Below the pieces are notes generated by a model that did no database searches, had not been told where the DNA came from, and saw nothing but the letters and a program-made list of their open reading frames with translations. A stretch of DNA of 64,000 nt. Origin: VXOZ01 sp965220045. Lineage in GTDB: Bacteria; Chloroflexota; UBA11872; VXOZ01. The position numbers and the translations under genes were made by a program. The DNA is taken from assembly GCA_965220045.1 (NCBI GenBank), contig OZ244803.1:2356001-2420000 (forward strand), read 5' to 3'. Positions 17,283 to 25,492 of the stretch are shown here, in pieces (the stretch's first letter is position 1; each line of letters begins with the position of its first letter).

Positions 17283-17350
17283 GGCTCAAATCCGACATCA
17301 ATTAATACTATGCGCAGGAACGAGGCGGCTGCTCACTTCCGCTCAAAGGA

Positions 17351-17376
17351 AGCGGGGGACAAGCCCCCGCGCTACG
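17351..17376. repeat. R3 dispersed palindrome
   Basis: AGCGGGGGACAAGCCCCCGC followed by GCTACG; the arms GCGGGGG(A) and (A)GCCCCCGC pair. Ten or so copies occur in the window. It lies between tldE and hicB. Confidence 0.8.
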
Positions 17377-17454
17377 GCGTATTCCCAAACGATTGGTTTG
17401 CACGGCAAAAGCACGCTGGCTCAACGATGTGACAACTTCTGAGCCTAAGCGCGG

Positions 17455-18777
17455 TTAGCCCTCGCGTGTGCTCACGCTGAGGTCCGCAACCAATATGGGC
17501 GGAGCGTAGAAACTGCCGCCCACCCACTCCGGCTCGCTGCCAATAGCGGCGATATGCTTGAGCGCCTCGTAGGAATTGCCGGCCACCATGGTGTCCTTTA
17601 CGCGGCCGGCCAGCTTGCCATTCTCGATCTTGTAGCCCAGATGCACGTTGCCGGAGAAGTCACCGGAGAAGAGATTGCCCATGGAAGCGCCCATGGTGTA
17701 TTCGACCAAAATGCCCTCGTCGATGCCGCCAATCAGCTCATCCAGACTCCCACCGCCGCCTGGCGCCACCACTACATTGTGATAACCGGGCGCGGGCAGC
17801 GAGTTTGGCGAACGTTCGCCATTGCCGGTCGGTTGCGCGCCGGCGAGACCTGCCGTCTGCAAATCGTAGATAAACGTGCGGACATAGCCATTCTCCACCA
17901 AGGGCGTGCGCCGCAGGGGAATGCCCTCATCGTCAGTCGGTGAAGAGCCTACGGCGTAATCAATGGTGCCGTCGTCGTAGACACTCAGCTTCTCGTCAAA
18001 GACCTGCTCACCCAGTTTGTCGCTCAAGGGAGATGCACCTTCCAAGACGGTCTTGCCGCTAAAGGCCTGCCGGAGCGGCACCATGAGCGTGGAACCGAGG
18101 CCTTGCGGGGTGAAAAGCACCGGCATGTGCTTCGTCTGAACGGTCCCTTGGTCACGGGCGTCTTCCACACGCCGGATGATGCGCTGGGCCACGGCCTGCG
18201 GTTCCAGCGCGGCACGGCACGAAAGCGCGAAGTGCCACACGTCCAGGATGTCCTCGCCCCGGGTCAGATTGATGCTGGCCCCAAGAGACACGACGGATTT
18301 CCGGTACTCGGTGCCGCCGCCATGCGAATTGAGCAACCGCACGTTGCTGACGCGCTTGGACGCGCCGACGTCGCACAAGAAATCCCCATCGTGGCTGCGT
18401 AGCAAATCCAGCGCTTCGGTGCCAAGCGCCACGAGGCTGTCCAACGTAAGCGCCTCAATCGCAGGATCGAAGATGGTTACGCCGTTCGCGGTATAGGTAC
18501 TTGGCAGCGTGAATTGCGCGGTTGCGCCGAATTGGGCGGACTCCACCGCGCTCTCCACGAGCGCGTCCAGGTCGCCCGGCTCGCTCAGCTTTGTCGAATA
18601 GCCCAGCCCGATGCGGCCGTCCTTGATGATGCGCAGGGCCATGCCGCTCGACTCGCGCGCATTGATCGACTTCATCCGGTTGGCTTCAAAAGAGACGGGC
18701 AACTCGGTGGACTCGTGAAAGAGGACTTCGGCTACCTCGGCCGTCTTTCTTGCTCTTTCCAGTAGTTCCTCAATCAT
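17455..18777 (-). CDS. tldE: TldE/PmbA-type subunit of the TldD/TldE peptidase
   Basis: A 440-residue member of the TldD/PmbA (U62) family lacking the HExxxH zinc motif, as expected of the TldE partner. Diagnostic segments: FEANRMKSINARESSGMALRII (the N-terminal beta domain), FTPQGLGSTLMVPLRQAFSGK, GIPLRRTPLVENGYVRTFIYD, and the C-terminal GEYTMGASMG-like segment EYTMGASMGNLFSGDFSG. The TldD-TldE heterodimer degrades or trims unfolded peptides and, where precursor genes exist, matures RiPP peptides. The start lies 4 nt after the tldD stop, so the two are co-transcribed and translationally coupled. Confidence 0.9.
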   Translation of the reverse strand: MIEELLERARKTAEVAEVLFHESTELPVSFEANRMKSINARESSGMALRIIKDGRIGLGYSTKLSEPGDLDALVESAVESAQFGATAQFTLPSTYTANGVTIFDPAIEALTLDSLVALGTEALDLLRSHDGDFLCDVGASKRVSNVRLLNSHGGGTEYRKSVVSLGASINLTRGEDILDVWHFALSCRAALEPQAVAQRIIRRVEDARDQGTVQTKHMPVLFTPQGLGSTLMVPLRQAFSGKTVLEGASPLSDKLGEQVFDEKLSVYDDGTIDYAVGSSPTDDEGIPLRRTPLVENGYVRTFIYDLQTAGLAGAQPTGNGERSPNSLPAPGYHNVVVAPGGGGSLDELIGGIDEGILVEYTMGASMGNLFSGDFSGNVHLGYKIENGKLAGRVKDTMVAGNSYEALKHIAAIGSEPEWVGGSFYAPPILVADLSVSTREG

Positions 18778-18781
18778 ACGA

Positions 18782-20140
18782 CTACTGACCCCCTACCAGG
18801 CACTTGCTAATGAGCACGTGGGGACTGCCATCGCCCACCGGCGCCGACTGCCCGCCCTTGCCGCACGTGCCGCCCGCCGAGTCCCAGGCAAAGTCGTTGC
18901 CGACGGCGACGATGTTTTCCAGCGTCGTGAAGACATTGCCCGAGAGATTCACGCCCCGCAACGGCTCGGCCAACTTGCCGTCCCGAATGGCATAGGCCTC
19001 CATACAGGAGAACGTGAACATCTCCATGCTGGTCTGGCCGCCGTACCAATTCTTGCAGTAGACGCCGTCTTTCACGTCAGCCAGCATTTCCTCGAGCGGA
19101 GTTTCCCCCGGCTCGATGGCCGTATTGCGCATGCGCACCAGCGGCGGCACGCTATAGCTCTGGGCACGAGCGTTGCCAGTGGGAGCTTCGTTCATCTTGC
19201 CGGCGGTCTCGCGCGAGTGCAGCCGTCCCACCAGTTCGCCTTCGCGGATAAGATACTGCTTGCCCGTGGGCACTCCCTCGTCATCGTATGCGAAAGAGCC
19301 GGTGAGACCCGGTACTTGGCCGCTGTCGGTGATATTGAGAAACTTGCCGCCAAACGTGCGCCCCAAGACCATGATCTCGCGCAGCTTGTCATTCTCGTAC
19401 ACGTGGTCGGCTTCTGAGAGATGCCCAAACGCTTCGTGCGCAAAGACACCGGCCAAGGTTGAGTCCAGGATTACCATGAACTCACCGCCCTTTGGCGGTT
19501 GCGCATCCAGCATGGCCACGGCCTTCTCGGCAGCTTCCCGCACGTCCTGATGGCGGTCTTCAACCACGCCGTAGTCCTCGCTGCTGGCAAAGCCGGCCCG
19601 GGACTGCTGCACATTGGCGTTGTCGCGGGCGACAACGCCAAAGCGGGCGTAGACGCGCCCTCGCTCCTGCTCGATGTACGTACCCGTCGAGTTGCCAAAG
19701 TATTGCTTGCGGTAACCGTCGCCGTAACCCACCGTGGAGGTCTGGATCTTCGGCGTCCGCCAGATCTCCTCCACATACGAGTCCATGAGCTGTTTCTTCT
19801 CTGCCAGCGATACTGCAGCCGGATCGCGTTGCATGGCAACGTGTACCACGTCCTGCACCGGCGGCACATCCACGAGTTCGGTCTTCTCGTTACCCACCAG
19901 GCGGGCCTGGCTGACCGCTTGGGACACCTTGTCCCGCAAATCGGCAATCCTGTTGAATGAAACGAAGCCCCAGCCGCCGTTTACCGCCGCGCGAACATTA
20001 CCACCGAGTTGCGTGGTGGTACCCACTTCTTCCAGGTCTTTGCCGCGGTAAGTAATGCCGGTGGTCCTGGTCTCTTCGATGCGGATTTCTACATAGTCTG
20101 CCGCATGCTGCTTCAGCGCGTCTTCGATGCGTTCCCGCAT
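18782..20140 (-). CDS. tldD: TldD zinc metallopeptidase subunit
   Basis: A 452-residue U62-family peptidase. The zinc site HEAFGHLSEAD (about residue 236) is present, with a downstream GGTCGKGGQSAPVG near the C-terminus, typical of TldD, and a central YDDEGVPTGKQYLIREG. It acts with TldE in a heterodimer whose inner cavity cleaves extended peptides. AAGGAG is 12 nt before the start, inside the end of degV. The order degV-tldD-tldE with gaps of 9 and 4 nt shows one operon. Confidence 0.92.
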   Translation of the reverse strand: MRERIEDALKQHAADYVEIRIEETRTTGITYRGKDLEEVGTTTQLGGNVRAAVNGGWGFVSFNRIADLRDKVSQAVSQARLVGNEKTELVDVPPVQDVVHVAMQRDPAAVSLAEKKQLMDSYVEEIWRTPKIQTSTVGYGDGYRKQYFGNSTGTYIEQERGRVYARFGVVARDNANVQQSRAGFASSEDYGVVEDRHQDVREAAEKAVAMLDAQPPKGGEFMVILDSTLAGVFAHEAFGHLSEADHVYENDKLREIMVLGRTFGGKFLNITDSGQVPGLTGSFAYDDEGVPTGKQYLIREGELVGRLHSRETAGKMNEAPTGNARAQSYSVPPLVRMRNTAIEPGETPLEEMLADVKDGVYCKNWYGGQTSMEMFTFSCMEAYAIRDGKLAEPLRGVNLSGNVFTTLENIVAVGNDFAWDSAGGTCGKGGQSAPVGDGSPHVLISKCLVGGQ

Positions 20141-20149
20141 GGATGAGGC

Positions 20150-21007
20150 TTACTCCTTGTGAAATGTAATGCCGACGGCACCGGGCCCTGCATGCGTGCC
20201 GATGGCCGGTCCGAACGTGCCGTTGATCACGCTCCCCGCCGAGACCCGCTCGAGTATTGCTTGCTGTACCTCTTCGGCAAACTCTGGCGCATTTGCATGC
20301 ATAACACCCAAATGAGTCAGCGAACCTTCCGGACCTGCCACGCTCTCCACATACTGCACCAAGCGTTCGAGCACGCGTGAGCGGGTGCGCACTTTGTCAA
20401 GGACTTCAACGGCGCCATCTTTGAGGATGAGCACCGGCTTGATTCGCAGCAGAGAGCCCAAGAGATGCGACGCCGCTCCCAAGCGCCCGCCCCGCCGCAG
20501 GTACTCCAGGGTTTCGGGCGTAAAGGCGACGTGCATGAGGTCAGCAACATACTTGACGTGATTTACGATGCGGTCCGGCTCTTCGTCCTCTCCAACCAAC
20601 CGCGCGGCCTCCAGCGCCATGTACGCCAGGCCCAATGAAGCCGATTGCGTGTCGACAACGTGAATCTTGCAAGAGGACTCCTCTTGCATCTGTTGCGTGG
20701 CCGTCAACGCCGACTGCATGGTGCCGCTCAGCTTGCCGGAGACGTGCAGCGAAACGATGTGCTCATGGTCTTGCGCGAGCTGCTTATAGACTTCCACAAA
20801 CTCCCCTACCGAGGGTTGCGAGGTCTGCGGCAATTCCTGCGCCTCCGCAAGCATCGCATAGAACTTCTCGCCCGTTATGTCCACACCATCCTTGTAGTCG
20901 ACATCACCAAAGCGTACGTGTGCGGGCACCAAAGTGATGTGCTGCTCGGCAGCTATCGTGGGATCGAGGTCGCTCGTGCTGTCAGTAACGATGGCAATCG
21001 TACTCAT
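20150..21007 (-). CDS. DegV family fatty-acid-binding protein
   Basis: A 285-residue DegV (FakB-like) protein: IAIVTDSTSDLDP at the N-terminus, SQPSVGEFVEVYKQL, HVSGKLSGTMQSA (Ser loop holding the acyl carboxylate), TPETLEYLRRGGRLGAASHLLGSLLRIKP, and GTHAGPGAVGI near the end. FakB proteins present fatty acids to FakA kinase for phospholipid synthesis; no fakA is seen here. The frame extends to 21088, but MSTIAIV at 21007 with a GAGAGAGGA upstream is the family's normal start. Confidence 0.9.
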   Translation of the reverse strand: MSTIAIVTDSTSDLDPTIAAEQHITLVPAHVRFGDVDYKDGVDITGEKFYAMLAEAQELPQTSQPSVGEFVEVYKQLAQDHEHIVSLHVSGKLSGTMQSALTATQQMQEESSCKIHVVDTQSASLGLAYMALEAARLVGEDEEPDRIVNHVKYVADLMHVAFTPETLEYLRRGGRLGAASHLLGSLLRIKPVLILKDGAVEVLDKVRTRSRVLERLVQYVESVAGPEGSLTHLGVMHANAPEFAEEVQQAILERVSAGSVINGTFGPAIGTHAGPGAVGITFHKE

Positions 21008-21489
21008 GAGGATTCCTCTCTCTCGCTCTTGCCGGGAAGGACGCCCTTGCCGTTTGCCTCTGCCAGTCGCCCAATCGGCTTGTGCCAATGGTGAAATTCA
21101 ATGTCGAACGTCACTGAGGACCCGTTCTACGTATCTCAAGCTATACTAACGTGGATACGGCAGTCAACCGCCGCCACGTTTATGCGCTTGGGCTGGCTCT
21201 GGGTTCGATAGCGTTGCATGTGTTTCCATCCGATTTCTTTGGGAACTCGTGCAATTGCTTTGAGTCTGACCAGCGAGATCAAGCCGCATCGCTCCCGCCG
21301 TTGGGGCGACAAATGAGGGCCTGGGACCCAAAACGGTTATGGTTAGATGAGGCCCAGAGTGACGGTGGAAACACTGGAGCAGCAGCCTGCGCAATGAAGA
21401 AGTAGACACTTCGGAGCATGGTCGGAGCCGGACGACACATCAAATGCGCCATGCACGAACCTCGGACACCCAATTAGGAGGATTACGCC
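21008..21489. other. Divergent intergenic region, nothing recognised
   Basis: Separates degV (minus) from the epimerase (plus). Short open frames on both strands look random. TTAGGAGGATT at 21475-21485 is the ribosome-binding site of the epimerase gene. Confidence 0.35.
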
Positions 21490-22338
21490 ATGAAAGTAGT
21501 AGTAACAGGCGGCAGCGGCGGCATTGGACGGTACGTCGTAAGGGAACTCCTGCAACATGGGCACGAGGTCGTTTCCTTTGATCGTGTGGCACCGCCGGAA
21601 CCGGAGCCCGGGGTCCGCTATCGTCTCGGCGACCATGAAGACGAGGGCACGATTTTCGAATTGCTTGCCCCGGCCGAGGCCGTGGTGCACCTCTCCGCCA
21701 TCCCCGCGCCCGGTACCCATGCCAACGCGCTGGTCTTCCGCACGAATGTGATGGGCACCTACAATGTGTGCGAAGCTGCCGCTACTCTGGGGCTCAAGAA
21801 GATCGTCGCGACGAGCAGCATCAACGTGCTCGGCATGGGTTTCCGTTACCGCGACTTTGCGCCGCACTACCTGCCTTTGGACGAGAAGCACCCCGACCTG
21901 CCGCAGGACCCGTACGGTCTCTCCAAGGTCGTGGGCGAAGACATTGTGGACATGGTCCATCGCCGCACCGGCATTCCCGCGGTGTCCATCCGCCCGTCGC
22001 ACGTTGTTTTGCCGGAGACGTGGCCCAATCGGCTGGCAGCGCTGGACGCCAACCCCAATGCATACTGCTGGGGCATTTGGGGCTATGCGGACGTGCGCGA
22101 CTTGGCGGTGGGATTCCGCTTGGCCTTGGAAACGGAGTCCGCCGTGCAGGGAGCCTACTACATTGTGGCCGATGACGCCTTTTGCTCAGTGCCACTGGCC
22201 GAAGCCGCGCCGCTCGCCTATCCGGGCATTGGCGACATGGCGGCACATCTCACCGGCACGGAGTCCGGCATCACGAACGCCAAGGCAAAGCGTGAGCTTG
22301 GCTTCCAAGCGCAGTACTCCTGGCGGGATTTTAGCTGA
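21490..22338 (+). CDS. NAD-dependent epimerase/dehydratase (extended SDR)
   Basis: A 282-residue extended SDR. VVVTGGSGGIGRYVVREL is the TGxxGxxG nucleotide motif; DHEDEGTIFELL gives the acidic residue expected after strand 3; SSINVLG...YGLSKVVGED supplies Ser and the YxxxK pair. Such enzymes epimerise, dehydrate or oxidise sugars and uronates, and the uronate dehydrogenase-like length suggests a sugar-acid substrate, but this is unproven. AGGAGG lies 7 nt upstream of the ATG. The gene appears to be monocistronic. Confidence 0.85.
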   Translation: MKVVVTGGSGGIGRYVVRELLQHGHEVVSFDRVAPPEPEPGVRYRLGDHEDEGTIFELLAPAEAVVHLSAIPAPGTHANALVFRTNVMGTYNVCEAAATLGLKKIVATSSINVLGMGFRYRDFAPHYLPLDEKHPDLPQDPYGLSKVVGEDIVDMVHRRTGIPAVSIRPSHVVLPETWPNRLAALDANPNAYCWGIWGYADVRDLAVGFRLALETESAVQGAYYIVADDAFCSVPLAEAAPLAYPGIGDMAAHLTGTESGITNAKAKRELGFQAQYSWRDFS

Positions 22339-22407
22339 GAACTTCGCGCTTGGCCTTAATGCGGAGTCGCTATACTGAAAGGGTGTGTGCAACTGTAATA
22401 CAAACCG

Positions 22408-22540
22408 TTCGTGCAAGCTATCCCAGCCATTCGTGCAAGCCATACCAGCCGATCGTGCCAGCCATCCCAGCCGTTCGTGCAAGCTATCCCAGCCGCACGT
22501 GCAAGCTATCCCAGCCGCACGTGCTGAGCCATACCAGCCG
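22408..22540. repeat. Tandem array of six 22-bp units
   Basis: Units begin at 22408, 22430, 22452, 22474, 22496 and 22518; the last is 23 bp. The consensus is TTCGTGCAAGCTATCCCAGC followed by CG, with variation at the first bases (TTC, ATC, CAC). The array runs directly into an inverted R4 repeat at 22541. The spacing and lack of unique spacers exclude CRISPR. Confidence 0.85.
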
Positions 22541-22571
22541 TTCGTGCTGAGCTTGTCGAAGCATGAACGGC
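22541..22571. repeat. R4 repeat, inverted orientation
   Basis: TTCGTGCTGAGCTTGTCGAA followed by GCATGAACGG. It is the reverse of the CTTCGACAAGCTCA...GAACGG element seen at 54.9-55.4 kb. Confidence 0.7.
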
Positions 22572-22618
22572 GGCATCAACGAGCGCACATTCAATCCCAC
22601 TTCTGCACATCTCTCCGG

Positions 22619-22643
22619 CCTTCGACAGGCTCAGGCCGAACGG
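22619..22643. repeat. R4 repeat
   Basis: CCTTCGACAGGCTCAGGCCG followed by AACGG, in inverted orientation relative to the copy 50 nt upstream. The two copies face each other and could form a large hairpin. Confidence 0.75.
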
Positions 22644-22748
22644 ACTGTGCGCTCCGTGTGCAGGAAGAGTTCCAGGACGAGCTTCGACAATCGACTCTGC
22701 TGCAGCCTCCAATTCGTGGGAATCTCCCATAGACTCAAGGACGACCAA

Positions 22749-23807
22749 ATGTCATCACCGGTAAAGTTGACCAGTCTCGCCTCCTGCGCGGGGTGAGCGG
22801 GGAAACTCGGCCCCGCCGAGCTCGCGCAGGTGCTGCGCGCCTTTCCCTCACAAGCCAATAGCAATCTGCTGGTGGGCCTCACCGCGCCCGACGATGCCGC
22901 CGTCTATCGCATCAGTGACGAGCAGGCCATCATCAGCACGGCGGACTTCTTCCCCCCGGTCGTAGACGATCCCTATGCCTACGGCCAGATCGCGGCTGCT
23001 AACGCCCTGAGCGACGTGTATGCCATGGGAGGTGAGCCCCTCTTTGCCCTGAACCTGGCCGGCTTTCCCGATGACCTTGACCTGGAAATCCTGGGCCGCA
23101 TTTTCGAGGGTGGCGCGGACAAGGTGATCGAGGCCGGCGCGGCGATTGCCGGCGGGCATACGGTGACGGACGAGGAACCCAAGTACGGACTGGCAGTGAC
23201 GGGACAGGTCCACCCCGACCGCATCTTCACCAAGGCCGGCGCGCAACCGGGCGACCTGCTGGCCCTCACGAAACCCATCGGCACCGGTGTGATCACCACG
23301 GCCCACAAACGCGATTGCGTCAGCCCTGCACATCTCGCAGAAGCGACCGCCAGCATGTGCCGGCTCAACGCCGGGGCCGCGCGGGTGCTGCAGCAATTGA
23401 CCGTCCACGCCTGCACCGACGTAACCGGCTATGGTCTGCTCGGCCACGCCATGGAAATGGCGCGCCACGGCAACGTGCGGTTTGCTATCAACGCGCAGGC
23501 CGTCCCGCTCCTCTCCGGCGCGTTGGACTATGCGCAAGACGACGTGACACCGGGCGGATTGGACCGCAACCGCGCCCATCTCGAAGCAGAAGGGCTGCTC
23601 ACGCTGGACGAAGACGTCCCACCCGCCCTCGCCGCGCTGCTGTTCGATCCCCAGACCAGCGGGGGTCTCCTCGCCGCTGTACCTCCCCAAGTGCAAGCCA
23701 ATCTCGAAAGCGCGTTCAGTGCTGCCAGCGAGCCTCTTTGGATCATTGGGGTCGTCAGCGAAGGTACTGGCATCAGCGTGATGGCGGCGCTGGACAAAGC
23801 AACGTAG
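22749..23807 (+). CDS. selD: Selenide, water dikinase SelD containing selenocysteine (UGA at 22794-22796)
   Basis: SelD makes selenophosphate from selenide and ATP, the selenium donor for Sec-tRNA and 2-selenouridine. The uninterrupted frame begins only at a GTG (22830), but reading from ATG 22749 through an in-frame TGA gives LTSLASCAG-Sec-AGKLGPAEL. This is the family active-site segment in which the second position is the catalytic Cys or Sec. The downstream part is typical: DDAAVYRI, TADFFPPVVDDPYAYGQIAAANALSDVYAMGG, GGHTVTDEEPKYG, DVTGYGLLGHAMEMA. AAGGA is about 7 nt before the ATG. Total 352 residues, Sec at residue 16. The organism must therefore encode SelA/SelB/SelC elsewhere. Confidence 0.93.
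22823..22839 (+). promoter_or_regulatory. Bacterial SECIS-like hairpin in selD
   Basis: CGCGCA (22823-22828), loop GGTGC, TGCGCG (22834-22839). The apical loop starts 33 nt after the UGA and begins with G-G-U, fitting the bacterial SECIS rule of a G in the first two loop positions followed by U within about 16-37 nt of the UGA. It would recruit SelB. Confidence 0.7.
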
Positions 23808-23818
23808 AGTATCGCAAG

Positions 23819-25492
23819 CTAGACAACTAGCTCTGGGCCGAAGAAATCCGTCGGCACGCCTGATTGCGCAACCTTAACAGCTTCAACCTCTTGGAGATGG
23901 CACCGCTTATACTTCTTACCACTTCCACATGGACAAGGGTCATTCCTTCCGGGATTTTTCCTACCTATGTGAATGACATCATCGGCATGCTGCCACAACC
24001 CTTCGTCCCCGTGGGAGTATTCGCCCCATAATTCGCTCCTCGCAGCATCAATACCATATGCATCCACAAATGATAACCGGTAGAGGAACGGGATGAGCAG
24101 TTCTTGTACAAATCGCTCGATAGTCGTTTTATGCTCTATACCGAGGTTTATTCCCAAACAACACCGACCATCAGGGAAAAAGTGAAGGTCAATTTGCTCA
24201 ACCCTCTCCTTGTCCGCTATCCTTAGGTGTCGCCCTCCAACCTCACGAACTGTGGGCCATCCGTTGGCATCGATCGCGTCCAATTCAACACTAATTGAAA
24301 ATGTATCGCAAAGAAAGTGAGACTTGCTTCTGTTCTCAATGTCATCACCAATCCAGAGCTTCCCCGATTCTTCGTTGTACGCGGCGCAAAACGAGAGTTC
24401 GCCGTAAATCTCCCGTTTGGCTGGGTTAAAGCGTAGACCAGGAAAGTCACTTGCAAGCCATTCGAGATCGGAGTCGGATATGTTGATGCCCCCTGAATGC
24501 CTTCTGTTTACACTATCCTTTGGCATACTCGCATTGTCCCTAGCATAGGGCTTCCTAGGACTGACTGTTACAGACGAGGCAGCAGCTCTGGCCTGTGTTT
24601 TTCTTGGACTCCCCGAACCGAAGTTTTCACCGAACAACTGGCGCCACAGTTGCAGGCTCTTTTGTGGATCATCTTCCTCGTAGGCTTGGCCAATTAGCTC
24701 TGTATACCGATTGAACTTATCTCTAAAGTTAAGGTACTTGGTCTCATCCCAGTGACGTGTAAAGTCCTCTTGCGGTAGAACTGGGTTCGCAACCGTAGGC
24801 ATCGTGGTCGACGATTGCAGAATATCGTTTATGCGCCTGCTCACAGTCACCAAAGTGTCTGGAACTGTCTTGAAGTTTGAATCGTCTTCCCAATCATAGA
24901 CGGCGTTACCGATCAACGTCGTCAAAAGAATCGAAGGCGCGGTGAAGGTTTGCTTGTGATCCCTTAGGTGCTTCAAGAGTCGTGTCACGAGCTTGAGGTT
25001 TCCATTCGTGACCTTGTTCTTGCGATTGAACCAGTCTCGAAACCCGGTTCCATCCGTAATCTCAAGTGTGTCCTCTACTCTATTGCAGATGAACTGGTCA
25101 GTCCCATAGGATATGCATGGCACAATATCCAGATGGAAGTCGCTTACATAGTCAACGACCACACACCTGGTTTTCCTGTGTGCCTTGCCTGCATAGGTTT
25201 CATGATCCCTAAGGCATTGGTAAATCGCATCGATATAGTCACGAGGTGACTTTGTATCATCATAGACCACGAACAACAGCAAATCGGCGTCATATTCGTG
25301 GTTGTTATGTGGCTTGATAATCGTGCGAAGCGCATAGGAGCCTTGGCGCTCAACACTCAGGTAACCTTCAAGATGTAGGCTGAGGTAGTTGGTCACTGAC
25401 GCAACGTGCCCATTAAGCTTGTCAAGTCTACCTTGGTTAAGGTTTACGTGATCCGAGATAAATCTGTTGAAGTCTTCAGTTCTCTTTGCCAT
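23819..25492 (-). CDS. CD-NTase-like nucleotidyltransferase with C-terminal E2-like region and SEC-C motif
   Basis: A 557-residue multidomain protein. Residues about 1-230: DncV/cGAS-type nucleotidyltransferase with G51-S52 (QGSYALRT), the metal pair D68/D70 (EYDADLLLF) and third Asp D122 (FHLDIVPC), so catalytically intact. Such enzymes make cyclic oligonucleotide signals in CBASS phage defence. Residues about 290-335 are a flexible Ser/Arg/Lys linker. Residues about 336-500 resemble the bacterial E2-like fold of type II-short CBASS: a GWPTVREVGGR strand-loop, HFFPDGRCCLGI with Cys444/Cys445 where E2 enzymes carry the catalytic Cys, then IPFLYRLSFVDAYG and EYSHGDEGL. Residues 513-532 are a SEC-C zinc motif (NDPCPCGSGKKYKRCH). 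The start overlaps the patatin stop by 1 nt (TGATG). The NTase and SEC-C calls are firm; the E2 call is inference. Confidence 0.82.
   Translation of the reverse strand: MAKRTEDFNRFISDHVNLNQGRLDKLNGHVASVTNYLSLHLEGYLSVERQGSYALRTIIKPHNNHEYDADLLLFVVYDDTKSPRDYIDAIYQCLRDHETYAGKAHRKTRCVVVDYVSDFHLDIVPCISYGTDQFICNRVEDTLEITDGTGFRDWFNRKNKVTNGNLKLVTRLLKHLRDHKQTFTAPSILLTTLIGNAVYDWEDDSNFKTVPDTLVTVSRRINDILQSSTTMPTVANPVLPQEDFTRHWDETKYLNFRDKFNRYTELIGQAYEEDDPQKSLQLWRQLFGENFGSGSPRKTQARAAASSVTVSPRKPYARDNASMPKDSVNRRHSGGINISDSDLEWLASDFPGLRFNPAKREIYGELSFCAAYNEESGKLWIGDDIENRSKSHFLCDTFSISVELDAIDANGWPTVREVGGRHLRIADKERVEQIDLHFFPDGRCCLGINLGIEHKTTIERFVQELLIPFLYRLSFVDAYGIDAARSELWGEYSHGDEGLWQHADDVIHIGRKNPGRNDPCPCGSGKKYKRCHLQEVEAVKVAQSGVPTDFFGPELVV

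Noticed and set aside
22408..22540. Possible CRISPR array
   Set aside because: Units are directly adjacent with no unique spacers, and no cas genes are near.
22385..22732. 115-residue ORF with repeated SCKLSQP/AIPA units over the 22-bp array
   Set aside because: It is a read-through of the tandem array and R4 repeats; 22 bp is not a multiple of three, so the apparent peptide repeat is mixed-frame, and no ribosome-binding site or homologue is evident.
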